64,000 nt of DNA from Pseudisothecium myosuroides. Lineage: Eukaryota; Streptophyta; Bryopsida; Hypnales; Lembophyllaceae. The notes below the pieces were generated by a model. That model was not told the DNA's origin and searched no databases. It was given only the letters and a program-made list of their open reading frames with translations. Positions 36,401-47,572 of this stretch are shown piece after piece; within the stretch, counting starts at the first letter, position 1, and each line of letters begins with the position of its first letter. Both the position numbers and the translations under genes were made by a program. The stretch is taken from contig OX637287.1 in the NCBI GenBank assembly GCA_951799445.1, positions 8,184,001 through 8,248,000 of the forward strand, read 5' to 3'.

Positions 36401-37095
36401 TTTTTAGAGGCACGTTTCCATGTCATTCACTTGGACTTTGAACCTCTCTACCCCTCCTCCCCTGTTTGTTCAGTCAAAGTCTCTTTGCAAAGTTTGTGAC
36501 CCAAAGTGGTGCTCCATAAGTCGGTTTTTCTACTGTGGAGAATATTTTTAATGTACTCTATTGCAGTAAACTAAATTCTGGCCCAGATGGGGGAACTCGA
36601 GATGTATGTATCTTTCTTCTATTTTAAAAACTGTGGTGATGGTGGAACCACCAGTGGCAACCAAAGTAGCTCTGAAACCCGAAGCTCAACCCCAGCTGAG
36701 TTCCTCCCAGGTGAGCTTGCCAGTCCACTTCTGCGGCCATGGGCTTTGACCTTGAATCTCGACCCCTTTTTTCAGTTGTGTCCTTGCAGACTTTGTGACC
36801 CAAGATGGTGTGGCTACATATCAGCGTTTCTATCATGCTTGGCCACGTGGAGAGAATGCTTTAATAGTGTACTCCATTTGCACTCCAATCCGCGACTCCT
36901 CTATAACCCAAAACTCGGGCCAGATGCGTCTCTTATTTAGTTTAGTCGTGAAGGAGGCTCAGTCTAGCTCCACAACAGTGGCAAAGTAGCTCAACCCTAA
37001 ACTCGCTCATGGCTCACCTAGGTGATTGACCCTTCTCGTTCTGTGGCCATGGGGTTTGCCAGCTTTGACTCGCCTCTTTTTATTATTATACGCCC
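36400..37095. repeat. Three diverged direct repeats downstream of the zinc-finger gene
   Basis: Segments near 36470-36600 and 36770-36925 share TTTGTGACCCAA, GTGTACTCCATT-like text and the GGCCAGATG stretch. Segments near 36650-36780 and 36970-37085 share GTGGCAA..AAGTAGCTC and TGCGGCCATGG-like text. Confidence 0.5.
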
Positions 37096-38596
37096 CTTTC
37101 TTTTGCACCCACCACATGATAGATATCATCCATCCCTCAAGTGCATGTTTTTTTTTCCAGCAATCTAATTTTTAATATTGGTTCCGGGAGCGGTGTCATG
37201 ATTGGCAAACGGGGAAGGGGAGGGAAGGGAGGGAGTGGTTGCACTACTATACTGACCCATTGACTGAGTGTTCAGGAGAACATTATGTCGTTCATGCTTC
37301 CGGTGTGCCACGGCCAATATATTGTGTGTGTGGGGGGCGGGGGTCACAATAGCCAAGCTTCTGCCATCCGCACTTATTATCCGTTTGTTGGTTGCATCTC
37401 TCACTGGGAGAGGAGACTCACGTCTCACATGACCACCGGCTGGCCAATGCATTTTCATGTCACTCTTTTTCTCCGCCCCCCGTCAATCATTCCAATCAAC
37501 TGGCTTGTATTTGACGACACCCTTTTTCTGCGGCGCAAGTTCAGGATGCCACATAATAAGCAAAGCACAAGGTGGGTACTCATTGGGATGGGTTTAATAA
37601 TAATGCCTGAAACGGAAACTGATATCACACATATGGAGTTTTGCAGTCATAATTGGTTTATGATTTTTTGATTTTTTGATTTATTTATTTATCTATCCTT
37701 CCTTTTGTACGACCCGGCCGGGCTGGGCAGTCATTGCAGCATGCATTCATTCGTCAAAAGGGAAGGTAGGGTGATGGCCCACGGAAAGCTGACACAACTG
37801 CTATGGTATGTTGTTGTTGTTTTTTAATTATATTTTTTGCATAAAGGGGCTCCATGTCTTTCCTTGAGACTCAGTGGAGTCACAGTCGTGCCATTGGACA
37901 AGCTCCAGACAACACACTGCACTACTGCAGCTAGAGCTTCTTCTTCTTTTTCTTTTCTTTTTTCCTTTGATAGCTGAGTGAGTGGCCTGTCGGAACTCAT
38001 GCTGTAAATTTTGGGTTTCCTTTTATACCAAGATTTTTCTTTTTCTTTTTCTTTTTCTTTTTCTTTTTTCTCCCTCCCCTCGTACTCAGACTTCAGTTTC
38101 CTTTCTCTCACTTAATTCCCACTCATTAGCCATGATGCCCATGTAAGTGAGAGATAACTTTCTTCCAGTTTCTGGTGGTCCCATCTCGGGCTCAGTAGAC
38201 AAATGTAGTTTGCCTCACTGATTTGACAGATCACTGAAACAAATGCTCATGCATCTCTCAATCCAAGTCATAATAAGTTAGTATTTTGCTGGAGTAGTTA
38301 AGTTCCTGAATTACCGCCTGGGCTGGGTGGGTCTCAATGTCAAACTGGGTACTGTAGTACTATGTTGTTGAAAGGGCAGTGTCAGTTTTTTTGTTTTATT
38401 TTGCATCTCTTTTTGTGCAACTAAATTTATAGGTCAATGGAAGAGTTCAACCAACATCAACAACAACAAAGCTGTGGAGCTAGTGAAGTATAACTGCTTG
38501 AGCTTGGTCTGTTACCAAGCAAGAAACCTCCCCACCTGGACACTCAACCGGCACTCAACAAGTGAGAGTCACTTCAATTCGCATTTGAGTTTAATA
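37096..38596. other. Intergenic, moderate GC, no gene
   Basis: The 128-codon ORF at 37285-37671 shows no domain and lies in sequence with TTTATT runs and simple tracts; I do not call it a gene. Confidence 0.4.
38034..38069. repeat. CTTTTT repeat
   Basis: About five to six TTCTTT units, pyrimidine-only, between the zinc-finger gene and H2. Confidence 0.85.
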
Positions 38597-38598
38597 TA

Positions 38599-38739
38599 AG
38601 GTAGACACACCCATTTCCGTTCTTTTAAGAACTCCTCCTTCCCTCGTATATAAGTGGCGTACATTTTCTTTCTAGAATGTACTCCATTGATACACGATGA
38701 TAAAATTGGGTGCAGGGGTGGGAATGGGTGCGTCTATCT
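38599..38739. mobile_element. Family H MITE copy H2
   Basis: This 141-bp element has ends AGGTAGACACACCCATT and AATGGGTGCGTCTATCT, flanked by TA (38597-38598 and 38740-38741). The interior is inverted relative to H1. Confidence 0.7.
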
Positions 38740-38870
38740 TACAATGGATGAAGCCAAGCCATGGCAGTTATGTAATTCGCCCACAAAAAAGTACCATTCA
38801 GAAAATAATGACCCCAGAAGATTGCAACATTACTATGATCAATACCTAAACAACGAGCCAAGGTCTTTAA

Positions 38871-40015
38871 TCCTTGAACGCTGGGTTGGTGACCGTGGAA
38901 ATCATCCCTTTTGCCATCGGATGACATCATCTTCTTTGCTAAACCAAAAATGCTCACTAGAAGTCATGATCTTCCCTTTCTAGACAAAATTCCGAGGATG
39001 AATAGTTGCACTTCTGTCTTACACATGAGATTCTCTTGTCATTCATCAGCCGCAAAACATCCACTTCGACGTTTAACCCCTAAAGAACCATTGTCCCTTC
39101 GGGGGACAAATGCGTTTTCGGATAGGTACCTACGGGCTGAAATTTTCTTGTGATTTTTTGAAACTTTTTTTGGAGATAGAAAAACTGATAAGCTTTCTGG
39201 AAATATAGTTTTTTTCACAATCGGTGCCCGGGAAAAAAATTTATGACCAAATAAGCTCAAAATAGGGGACGGGGGGCAGCCCGGGCAGCAAAAAAAAATG
39301 GACAAAAATTTGAATTTTTTTTTTAATATTTTTTTTCTCATAGATTATATTTTTGTCTATCCGGAAAGCTTTTATTCATTTCATTTGGATATGTTATGAG
39401 AAAGTTATGGACATTCTTGTTTTTCGGGCAGTTAGAGCATCTTTTTGAAAAAAATAACTTGTAGGATTCATTTCTGAATGCAATCTTTCAAATTTTTCAT
39501 TTTTTTTTTTTTGCATGGTTTAGTTTAGTTGCTAGAACAATCTCACCATTGGGATTAGTGAATTTTAATTCCATCTAAGAGATATTAATATTTTAGATTT
39601 TCCTTCTATCTCGTACCTACTTCTACTTAACAATTTTTTTAACAATGATAATTAAGTTTTTCTGAATTTCTTTTTTTTTCCTAGACTCTCAACTCAATTC
39701 TCCACTATAAAGATTTAAAGCTCAAAACTCTGTAGTGCAAAAAAATTTAATTAAAAATGTTTAAAGTCAAAAAATCTAGTCCCGCAATGTGCTGAAAAAT
39801 TTGTTTTTTTCATTTTAAACGCAGATATCTTGCAATCTGTGCGGTCAAAAATTCTGAAATTTTTTCCACACATTCTCATACTAGTTAGGTGTAAGATCCT
39901 ACGGTTAGATTTGCAAAAAAAACATTTTTCATTTTTTTTTACTGTTTGCTATAGAAATGGCAGTTTTCAGTGCTTTTTGGCAGAAAAAAGGCCTCGGTCC
40001 TTTAGGGGTTAAGGG
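38871..40015 (-). mobile_element. Family B copy B2, interrupted by A2
   Basis: TTAA-TCCTTGAACGCTGGG begins at 38867 and the far end reads CGACGT-[A2]-GGG-TTAA (to 40019). Without A2 it is about 209 bp. Its body is the reverse complement of B1, so A2 and A1 occupy opposite ends of B. Confidence 0.7.
39077..40008 (+). mobile_element. Family A copy A2
   Basis: This 932-bp element has ends CCCCTAAAGAACC and GGTCCTTTAGGGG, with TTAA at 39073-39076 and 40009-40012. It is highly similar to A4 and A3 over its whole length. It is inserted in the terminal TTAA of family B copy B2; the uninterrupted equivalent is visible at 18871-18884. Confidence 0.8.
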
Positions 40016-40019
40016 TTAA

Positions 40020-41021
40020 ATTTGTGGGAAGAAATGAAAGACAGCACAAAATAGTGGCGTACGTGGGCAAATAACTTCTTATTACCACCACTACTGTAGC
40101 TCAGTCGGAGTGGCGAGTGGAGTTCAAACTGTTGACTTGGAATTGTCAGGTGAGCAACTACATGGAAAATCATAGAAAGAGGGGTTTCGTAGTTTCCGAA
40201 TTTGAACTGCTGCCTCATTTTCGTGGGACAGAGAATAAATGCCTTCAGTCCATCCATCATCCATGCGTTGGCCTCACTACTTAGTAATGCAGTTGACGCC
40301 TCGTGCGACGGACGGATGAAGCCACGGACCTCACTGACAACCCATCATTTAACTTACAATGTACTGTACAGATGCCTTTGGCGCATCAAAATGAAACCAT
40401 CAAGACGGACAACATGGCAGGTTCCATAGATCTTGTTATGTTGATGATTTCTGACAATTGTAGGTCTTTTTTTTTAATTCGGCAATTTCACCAAACCTTC
40501 AGTTCGAAAACGTGAGGCAGGTTTATAAATTTTTTTTAAAAACTAAAAAAACGTAAGGCAGGTTTATAGTTTTAAAAAAAAAAATTTAAAACGTGAGGCA
40601 GATAGATACAGTATACCCAATGTGTCATCAATTTAGTCCATAACATCCTTGACTCACAAGTAGCTAGGGTCCCTTCTTTATTTATAGTGTGAGTTCTTCA
40701 TGTTCCAGTGGAAATTATTCTTTTGCATTGGGTCATGATGCATGACAACCTTCCCTACAAAATTTTCTACAATGTATCAAAGGTGAGGTGGAAACACCTA
40801 AAACGTACCAACAACATTTTTTTGTTCTTCAACACCTATTGAAAAATGATAGTGAATGAACACTTCCAATACTCAAAACCCCCACTACTTTTCAGATTCA
40901 GCCAATGAGAGACAAGGAGTAGTTTGAAGCAACCAATGAAAGTTGAGCATTTTGTGCTTCAAGGGTGTCCCAATTCAAGGTGAATCTAGTATTACTAATA
41001 TAGGCTATCCTATGTTTACAA
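40020..41021. other. Intergenic with a possible tRNA-derived SINE promoter
   Basis: Near 40093-40133, TGTAGCTCAGTCGGAGTGGC resembles a pol III A box and GAGTTCAAACT a B box about 30 bp later. There is no cloverleaf and no clear tail, so this is tentative. The rest shows duplicated AACGTGAGGCAGGTTTATA motifs (40510-40600). Confidence 0.25.
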
Positions 41022-41294
41022 CATTAGGAAAAATTTCAGCCCTCAACAAGGCCACAAGTCTTGCACCCCTGCGGTGCATTTAGGAAAAAAAAAGAAAAAA
41101 AAGAAAATTTTTGAAATTTTGAAAAATGACGTGGCAATACTGGTGCCATGTCAGCGCCACATCAGATTGGAATTTTTTTTAATTTTTTAATTAATTTCTT
41201 TTTTAAATCAACATTTTTTTTCTGTAATTGCACCCTGGGGATGCCAAAAATAAAAAACTGCCAGCCTTCTTGAGGGCTGAAATTTTTCCTAATG
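41022..41294. mobile_element. Family Q TIR element
   Basis: A 31-bp inverted repeat with one mismatch begins CATTAGGAAAAATTTCAGCC and ends GGCTGAAATTTTTCCTAATG, spanning 273 bp. The interior has GCACCCCTGCGGTGCA and a GCCATGTCAGCGCCACATCA segment. No target duplication is obvious. Confidence 0.65.
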
Positions 41295-41523
41295 CTTTGA
41301 AAATTTGTAGAATATTACTAGAGTGTCAAATACGAAACCACCTAAGGTGCATTTTGTTTGAGTTTGTTGATATTCTCATCAATTTTTTTGGCATTTGATA
41401 TTGTGGGACGTGAAAAGGTGTTGCTTTTAGGTGTTTTTACTTTGTCCTTGCCTTGAAAGCTCAATAATGTTATATTGTTGCATAGAGGTAGGTTTATGGA
41501 GTATCTATTCTTATTTTTGTATT

Positions 41524-42160
41524 GGGATGATTGCAAGAGACAGTTGCCCTACTTTTTGTCCCCTTAGCCTTGAATAGATGGTTTTTTGCTCATAACTTTA
41601 GCGTTGTATGTCAATTTTATTTTACTATTTTTAAATAGCCCCCAATTACAAGATCTCTACTTTATACGGGAGTACTATTTTTTATCCAAAAATGCAAATT
41701 TGAAGTTCAAAATTGGAATACAAAGATTTTTGCTTAAGTTATACAAGCTCACTAAGAGAATTTCTAAAAATAAAAAAATATCCATCTTTTACATGTGCTC
41801 AAAGTGCATCACCTTTGCGTTGGTGTAAAGAACACAATTTATTTCCCCAAAGTGATGAAAATGTTTGAAAAGGAGCATCTTTAAGTTATGAAAAATGGAT
41901 TTTTATCTTCTATTTTATTTTTAATTCTAAAAAACAAACATCAAAATGTCTATTTTCTTGATATTTTCCATTGTGCTTTTTTGTACATAACTTTTAGAGA
42001 TAAATTTTTCTAGGTCTTAAATTTTAGAGATATGTTGTTTTCAATGCTTCACAAATTATCCATGTTTTATATTATTTTTTAAAAATATTCCAAAAGTCAC
42101 AGTATTCACTAAAATATGCCTTTTTGAGCCTAAACCAACATGTATTTTTTGCAACAACTT
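41524..42160. mobile_element. Family F copy F3
   Basis: It begins GGGATGATTGCAAGAGACA and ends near TTTTTTGCAACAACTT. The interior shares GGTTTTTTGCTCATAACTTT and the CACATGTGCTCAAAGTGCA stretch with F2 and F4. The termini are worn and no target duplication is visible. Confidence 0.5.
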
Positions 42161-43589
42161 GGTAGAATGACAAATTGAAGAATTTTTCTTCTTTTCAATT
42201 TTTTTCCAAAGCACCATGTATCAAAAAAAATGAAGGTGTAGTATAATGAATCACTATCTTCTATACAGTGACAATACCTGCCACCACATTAGATCCTCTA
42301 AGCTCCAAAAAATCCTAGTTGTCGGAACTCTAATGAAGAAAGTGAAATCCCTCCACTTGCTGTCAATAATGGATTTTTTTTTAATTAGCCATTGATGAAT
42401 GCCTATCATTGGATTGCAGGAAAAATTACCTTTCCACCTCCAATGCCATCAATCTAGGAAAAAAATGTCACAACTGATCATACTTTCCTTAGTGATCTTG
42501 GCCGTCAAGGTTAGGATTTATGATGCAATATATAGTATACAATATATGTATGAATACAAATATTTGAATCTCTCTCTCTCTATATATATATGATATATTA
42601 GCCTTGTGGTAAAACATACATACACAGGTATTGATACAAGATACAATATCAATATTCCATATTGATTGCAGTCACAATAGCAATCAATAAAACATAAACA
42701 TGGAGGAGGGCCTATAAAATGTATTTTAATTAATTTAGTTGTTTCAAAATTAATTAATAAATTGGCAAAATGTGTTTTTTGTCACTATGTAGTTAAACAC
42801 TTTCCCCTCAATTCACTAGTTACAAATCATTAGTTTATAGCTTATCATTGTGGACAATGGAAGAAGAAGGTCTAGTGTAAGATCCTACAATTAGATATTG
42901 AAAAAATAAGTTTTAAATATTTTTGTTTTTTGCAATAGAAATGACAATTTTGAGTGTTTTTTACTGGAAAAAGACTTTTGACTATAGGAATTAGGGAAAA
43001 TATTGCTTAAACCTTTATCTTTATGTATCTATGTGACCAAAAATAACTACTTCAATATACACAAGAGTTGATTTCAAAGAAGGAAGTAAAGTTGATAATA
43101 GTCAATATTAATAAGAATTGATATGAATTCCTCAAGAAATTTTAAGGAAGACAATATAATATATCCAAGAAAAATAATCATGTCTTACATTATAAGACAA
43201 TAGAGAGAGAGAAATTTCCTATGGCTGATGACAAAATTTATTTTGTATTTTTTCATTTGTAGATTGTCATATACAACATAGAAAGCTTATAATTTAGGAG
43301 AAAATTAATAAAATATTCCATTTATGTACATTAATCTCTAAAACCACATTGTAATGTTCATCCAAATATTGGAAGATATAACATTTTATTTAGAGGAATT
43401 TGATGTTTTTAAATATTAGGATCAAAGAAAAGGAACAATTAGTGTATTGTGAATTGGTGCAAATGTAAATCAAACCGGTCAAATTTTGAACGTATTGGTT
43501 AAAAGCATGTCAAAATTGCACCAAATTAAACTTAAGAGTTTTGAAGGTATCCCGTTTTTTAACTTGTGTTGAAGTCTAATGATTTGTCA
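42161..43589. other. AT-rich intergenic, nothing recognised
   Basis: Contains a TCTC/TATA tract near 42570-42592 and a short family A right-end-like trace (AGTGTAAGATCCTACAATTA near 42875) without a terminus. Confidence 0.35.
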
Positions 43590-43935
43590 AAATTATAGTG
43601 AATGTAATACTAATTTATCAAAGTCCCATTATTTTGAATTAGCGTAGTTTGAAATACCAATTTATGCAAAAATAATTTATTTTGGTGATACTAATTTTCT
43701 AAGTGACTTTAATCTTCCCCTTACCTTTTAGATGAAGCAATGTACTAATAATTTATTAGTGCCAAAATGGACTCTAATGTCTTAATAGTGTGTATGACAC
43801 TAATTTATCAAAATCACACTATCTTGAATTAGGATGTGTTGAAATTTTCCTTTATAGTACCAATTTCTACAAAAATAAAATAAATTTTTGTGGTGACATT
43901 AATTTATTAGGTGACGCTAATTCCCCCTTACTACA
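43590..43935 (+). repeat. Two head-to-tail copies of repeat family V
   Basis: Both halves (about 43590-43725 and 43781-43935) read ACTAATTTATCAAA, then TTGAATTAG, then AAATTTTTGTGGTGA or a variant, then CTAATTCCCCCTTAC or a variant. Confidence 0.55.
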
Positions 43936-44472
43936 CTAGTAATGAAATTTAGTGTTATGATACCTATAATATTAGTTCATTTATCTTCTAAATCTCATTT
44001 AGTTGACGATTAGTTTTCGTGTTGAATACTAATTTGGTATAGGGTGATCTTTTTTGTTTCTAATTTCTTTTTTGGGGGTGGGAGTAGTATTTATGTTGGC
44101 ATTTAGTGTTGGTAACATTACTAACTGGTTGTTGCCATTTAGTATTACAGCATCTTTGATTGTTGTTAGAGAAAAGCCCATGCATTGATACTTCCTAGGG
44201 TCTTAGTTTTCCTATGCATTTGGGGTGACAATTGATTTACTGGTTACCGCACATGAACGCAACTTCCATTTTTAGTCTCCCAAATGTATTTCAAGCAACA
44301 TTAAAATGAGAATGTTGGTTAAGTTTTTGCCTTTATGCTTAATCAAGGAAAAATGTACTTTCGGTAGAGCATTGCAGAACACTAACATTGACACCATCAA
44401 GGATTTTTCTAATTGAAGACCACTATTGTAGACTCTGGTACATTTTGTCAATCACAGTATATCAGCTTGTAG

Positions 44473-46027
44473 CACTATAAGAGAAAGGGTGGTATTTAGT
44501 GAAATATTTAGTGAGAAATTGCATAATCAAAGATAAGTTATTTTAACCCCTAAAGGACCGGCATGCGATTTTTGGCCATATAGAAATTTTGAACAGGTCT
44601 GTGTGACTAGAGATTTCCATATTTTAAGCTGAAATTTTAATAGAAGGCGGGTGCGAGGAATATCTTTCATATGCACTAAATTTCAACACATTTGGAAATA
44701 GGAGTCAAAAGTTATGGCCAAATATGTTACTTTTTTTTTGTAACTGGGCAGTCCGGGCAGCAAGAAAAATTTGGCAAAATTTTGATTTTTTTTTTAAATA
44801 TTTTTTTTCTTGTAGATTATATTTTTGTCTATCTCAAAAGCTTTGATTCATTTCATTTGGATTTGTTATGAAAAAGTTATGGACATTCTTGTTTTTCGGG
44901 CAGTTATAGCATCTTCTTGAAAAAAATAACTTGTAGGATTCATTTCTAAATGCTATTTTTGCAATTAAGAAAAAAAAAATTCTCATGGTTTAGTTTACTT
45001 GCTAGAACAATCTCACCATTGGGATTAGTGTATTTTAATTCCATCTAAAATATATTAATGTTTTAGATTTTCCTTCTATCTCGTACCTACTTCTACTTAA
45101 TAAATTTTTAGGAATGATAATTAAGTTTTTTTGAATATTTTTTTTTCCTAGACTCTCAACTCAATTCCCCACTATAAAGATTTGAAGCACAAAACTCTGT
45201 AGTGCAAAAATTTTAAGTGCAAAAAGTTTAAAGTCAAAAAATCTAATCCCGCAATGTGCTGAAATACTTATTTTTTCCACTTTAAACGCAGATATCTTGC
45301 AATCTGAGCGGTCAAAAATTCTGAATTTTTTTTCACACATTCTCATACTAGTTAGGTGTAAGATCCTATGGTTAGATGTGGGAAAAAAACATTTTTCATT
45401 TTTTTTTAATCCTTGCTATAGAAATGTCAGTTTTGATGGTTTTTTGGCAGAAAAAAAGCCTTGGACCTTTAGGGGTTAAAGAAAATTTACTAAAACTAAA
45501 ACATTTGTCTAGGACTCATTTTAAAATAATTTGGTATTAAATGCAATTTTTAGTTAGAAATTGCATAATCAAAGGTCAAATATATTTTTTGAAATTTACT
45601 AAAACTAAAATATTTTTCTAGGACTTACATGTCAATTTTTGCATGTCCTTCTAGCATTCTTAAAAGGCAATATTAACTACCAAAAATCTAAAACCACAAG
45701 CCATGGGGGTTGAATTTTTCACCTAATGGTTAGTGGTGAGAAACCTTAGTACCTTAATACATCTTGCTTCATTTGTGAATTCAAAAAAATTCTTGAAATT
45801 TCTATGACATGAGGGGTCTATTCAATATCTAGTAACCCAAAAGGACAATTTTTTAGTAATTAGTGACCAATAAGGAAAAAAATTTAGTATTGTAATGAAT
45901 AATTAGTATTGTAAACTTAACATATACTTATTATTTGCAATCAACTTGACCTTTTAGCACTAGAAACAGTATTTTAGTAATTATTTACTAATAAGTCATC
46001 TTAAATACCATCCTTTCTCTTGTAATG
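44473..46027. mobile_element. CACTA-like non-autonomous element interrupted by A3
   Basis: The left end CACTATAAGAGAAAGGGTGG matches the reverse complement of the right end (CATTACAAGAGAAAGGATGG), followed on both sides by TATTTA. Without A3 it is about 622 bp. Flanking triplets TAG/TGG match at two of three positions. No transposase ORF is present. Confidence 0.55.
44547..45475 (+). mobile_element. Family A copy A3
   Basis: This 929-bp element has ends CCCCTAAAGGACC and GGACCTTTAGGGG, with TTAA at 44543-44546 and 45476-45479. It is inserted in a CACTA-like element. Host sequence around the insertion is duplicated, uninterrupted, at about 45553-45625. Confidence 0.8.
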
Positions 46028-46297
46028 TGGAAAGGAAATTTAAATCCGAAAATTGTGGAGGGTTGATTACTAGACCTATTTAAGTGAAAATTTACAAACT
46101 CCACTTTGAAATACATACATTGTTTAGCTTTCTAGTTCCATTGAGGATGGCTTTAGAGTTTGTAATTGATAATGCAAACCCTAAATTCCATTATTAGTGT
46201 ACTAGGACAAATGAATGATGTGAGTGTCCAAATTTCCTTGCCAAGTTTGATTTCAATAGAGACAACTCCTACAAATTTGTGCTAAGATGGAGCTTAA

Positions 46298-46469
46298 CTC
46301 TAGAACGCTAGCCTCATCACTATAAAAATCATCTTCAAGGGAAGTCAAACTATTGTGTAAGACTTCTTTTTTCTACATAAAATTCGAAAGATGAACATGT
46401 GCACTTCTATCTTATATAGAAGGATTTTGTGTCATCCATCACACTTTTAGGTCGCCGCGTTGAATAAGG
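46298..46469 (-). mobile_element. Family B copy B4, degenerate
   Basis: TTAA-CTCTAGAACGCT at 46294 leads into a body resembling B (GTGTAAGACTTC.. and GTGCACTTCTATCTTATAT) and ends near CGCCGCGTTGAATAAGG. Both termini have decayed. Confidence 0.45.
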
Positions 46470-46489
46470 TTTTCTAGATTTGTGAGAAC

Positions 46490-46627
46490 CTATGAGGGTA
46501 GGTTGTCTTTTGCTCAAGGCGGGCTTTGCTCTCTTGTCCGTGCTTGCACAATGTATTTTACTCTAATTACCCTTGATGTAATGGGCTCTGCCCTGTTTGC
46601 TAAACCCCCTCCACCAAAAAAAAAACA
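46490..46627 (+). mobile_element. Probable retroposon 3' tail
   Basis: Sequence with CTTGATGTAATGGGCTCTGC ends in an A-rich run (46616-46626), like the end of a truncated LINE or SINE. It abuts O4. Confidence 0.3.
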
Positions 46628-46629
46628 CC

Positions 46630-47405
46630 AATGCCCCAAAGAAGTAAGATGCATTCCCTCAAATAGTGCCATTTTTTGCTACTATGTTGAGTTGCTACTA
46701 TTAGACCAATTTTCATTGATTATCTTATTGGCAAGTAAGAAGAGGTCCTAATACACCAAAGAACGCAACATCTGGATCATGTACGCAAAAGTAATGAAGC
46801 TAGGGTCAAAAAAATTTAGGAGTACAAAAATTGTTTTTTCCACATAGGTATTAACCCCTAAAGGACCAAGGCATTTTCTGACTCCAAAACCACTGAAAAC
46901 TGCGATTTCTGCTGCGATCATTCCCTAAACCAAAAAAAACTTTTTTTTAGAATCTAACCGTAGGATCTTGTAGTTTACTTGTCTCAGATCATGTGGTAAA
47001 AGTTTCATGAAGTTTGACCGTATGGATTGGATGATATTAGCATTCGAAGTTGGAAAAAGAAGTTTTTTTGAAGAAGATACTCAGACAAAAACATGATCTT
47101 TCAGAAAAAAATTCAAAATTCAAAAAATTCATTTTTTTGTGTTTTTTTTTTCTGCCCGGCGAACAATTTTTTTAGCTTAGGGTGGCATAACTTTTACTCC
47201 CGGGCACCAATTGGAAAAAAAAATTATATTTTTAGGAAGCTACTAACATTCCCTATCTTCAAAAAAAGTTTCAAAAAATCAGGTCAAACTTTGAGGTCAC
47301 ATGAGCCTACCCGAAATCCCGAAAGTCCCCCGAGGGGACTTTGGTCCTTAAGGGGTTAATATATTGATTTTAGAAATGTATCCAAAGTGATGACAATAGC
47401 TTTCT
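46630..47405 (-). mobile_element. Family O element O4, interrupted by A6
   Basis: The left part (TATTAGACCAATTTTCATTG, CACCAAAGAACGCAACAT, up to CACATAGGTA) and the right part (TATATTGATTTTAGAAATG) are continuous in O2 but separated here by A6 and its TTAA pair. Confidence 0.5.
46855..47355 (-). mobile_element. Family A copy A6, shortened, inverted
   Basis: This 501-bp element has TTAA at 46851-46854 and 47356-47359 and ends CCCCTAAAGGACC and GGTCCTTAAGGGG. The interior is the reverse complement of A2 segments (CCCGGGCACC, CTGCCCGGC). It interrupts a family O element. Confidence 0.75.
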
Positions 47406-47427
47406 GCAGGATGCAGTTTCTGGCGGA

Positions 47428-47572
47428 AGGTAAATACACCCATACCCACCCTTGCATCCAATTCCGTCATCATGTACGGATGAAATACATTCTAGAAAGA
47501 AAATGTGCACCACTCGTATATGTGGGAGAAATTCTTAAAGGGAGGGAAATGGGTGCATGCGTGCATCTACCT
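47428..47572. mobile_element. Family H MITE copy H3
   Basis: This 145-bp element runs from AGGTAAATACACCCAT to ATGCGTGCATCTACCT. TA follows on the right; the left TA has mutated. The interior matches H1 (GAAATACATTCTAGAAAGAA). Confidence 0.65.

Noticed and set aside
37285..37671. 128-codon ORF downstream of the zinc-finger gene
   Set aside because: No domain, mixed with simple tracts, no splice or promoter context.
40001..40019. TTTAGGGG / TTAAGGG text resembling plant telomere repeat (TTTAGGG)
   Set aside because: It occurs once per element tip, next to TTAA, as part of the A and B inverted repeats, not as a tandem telomeric tract.
40093..40165. Possible tRNA gene
   Set aside because: A- and B-box-like text is present but no cloverleaf, acceptor stem or anticodon loop can be drawn.
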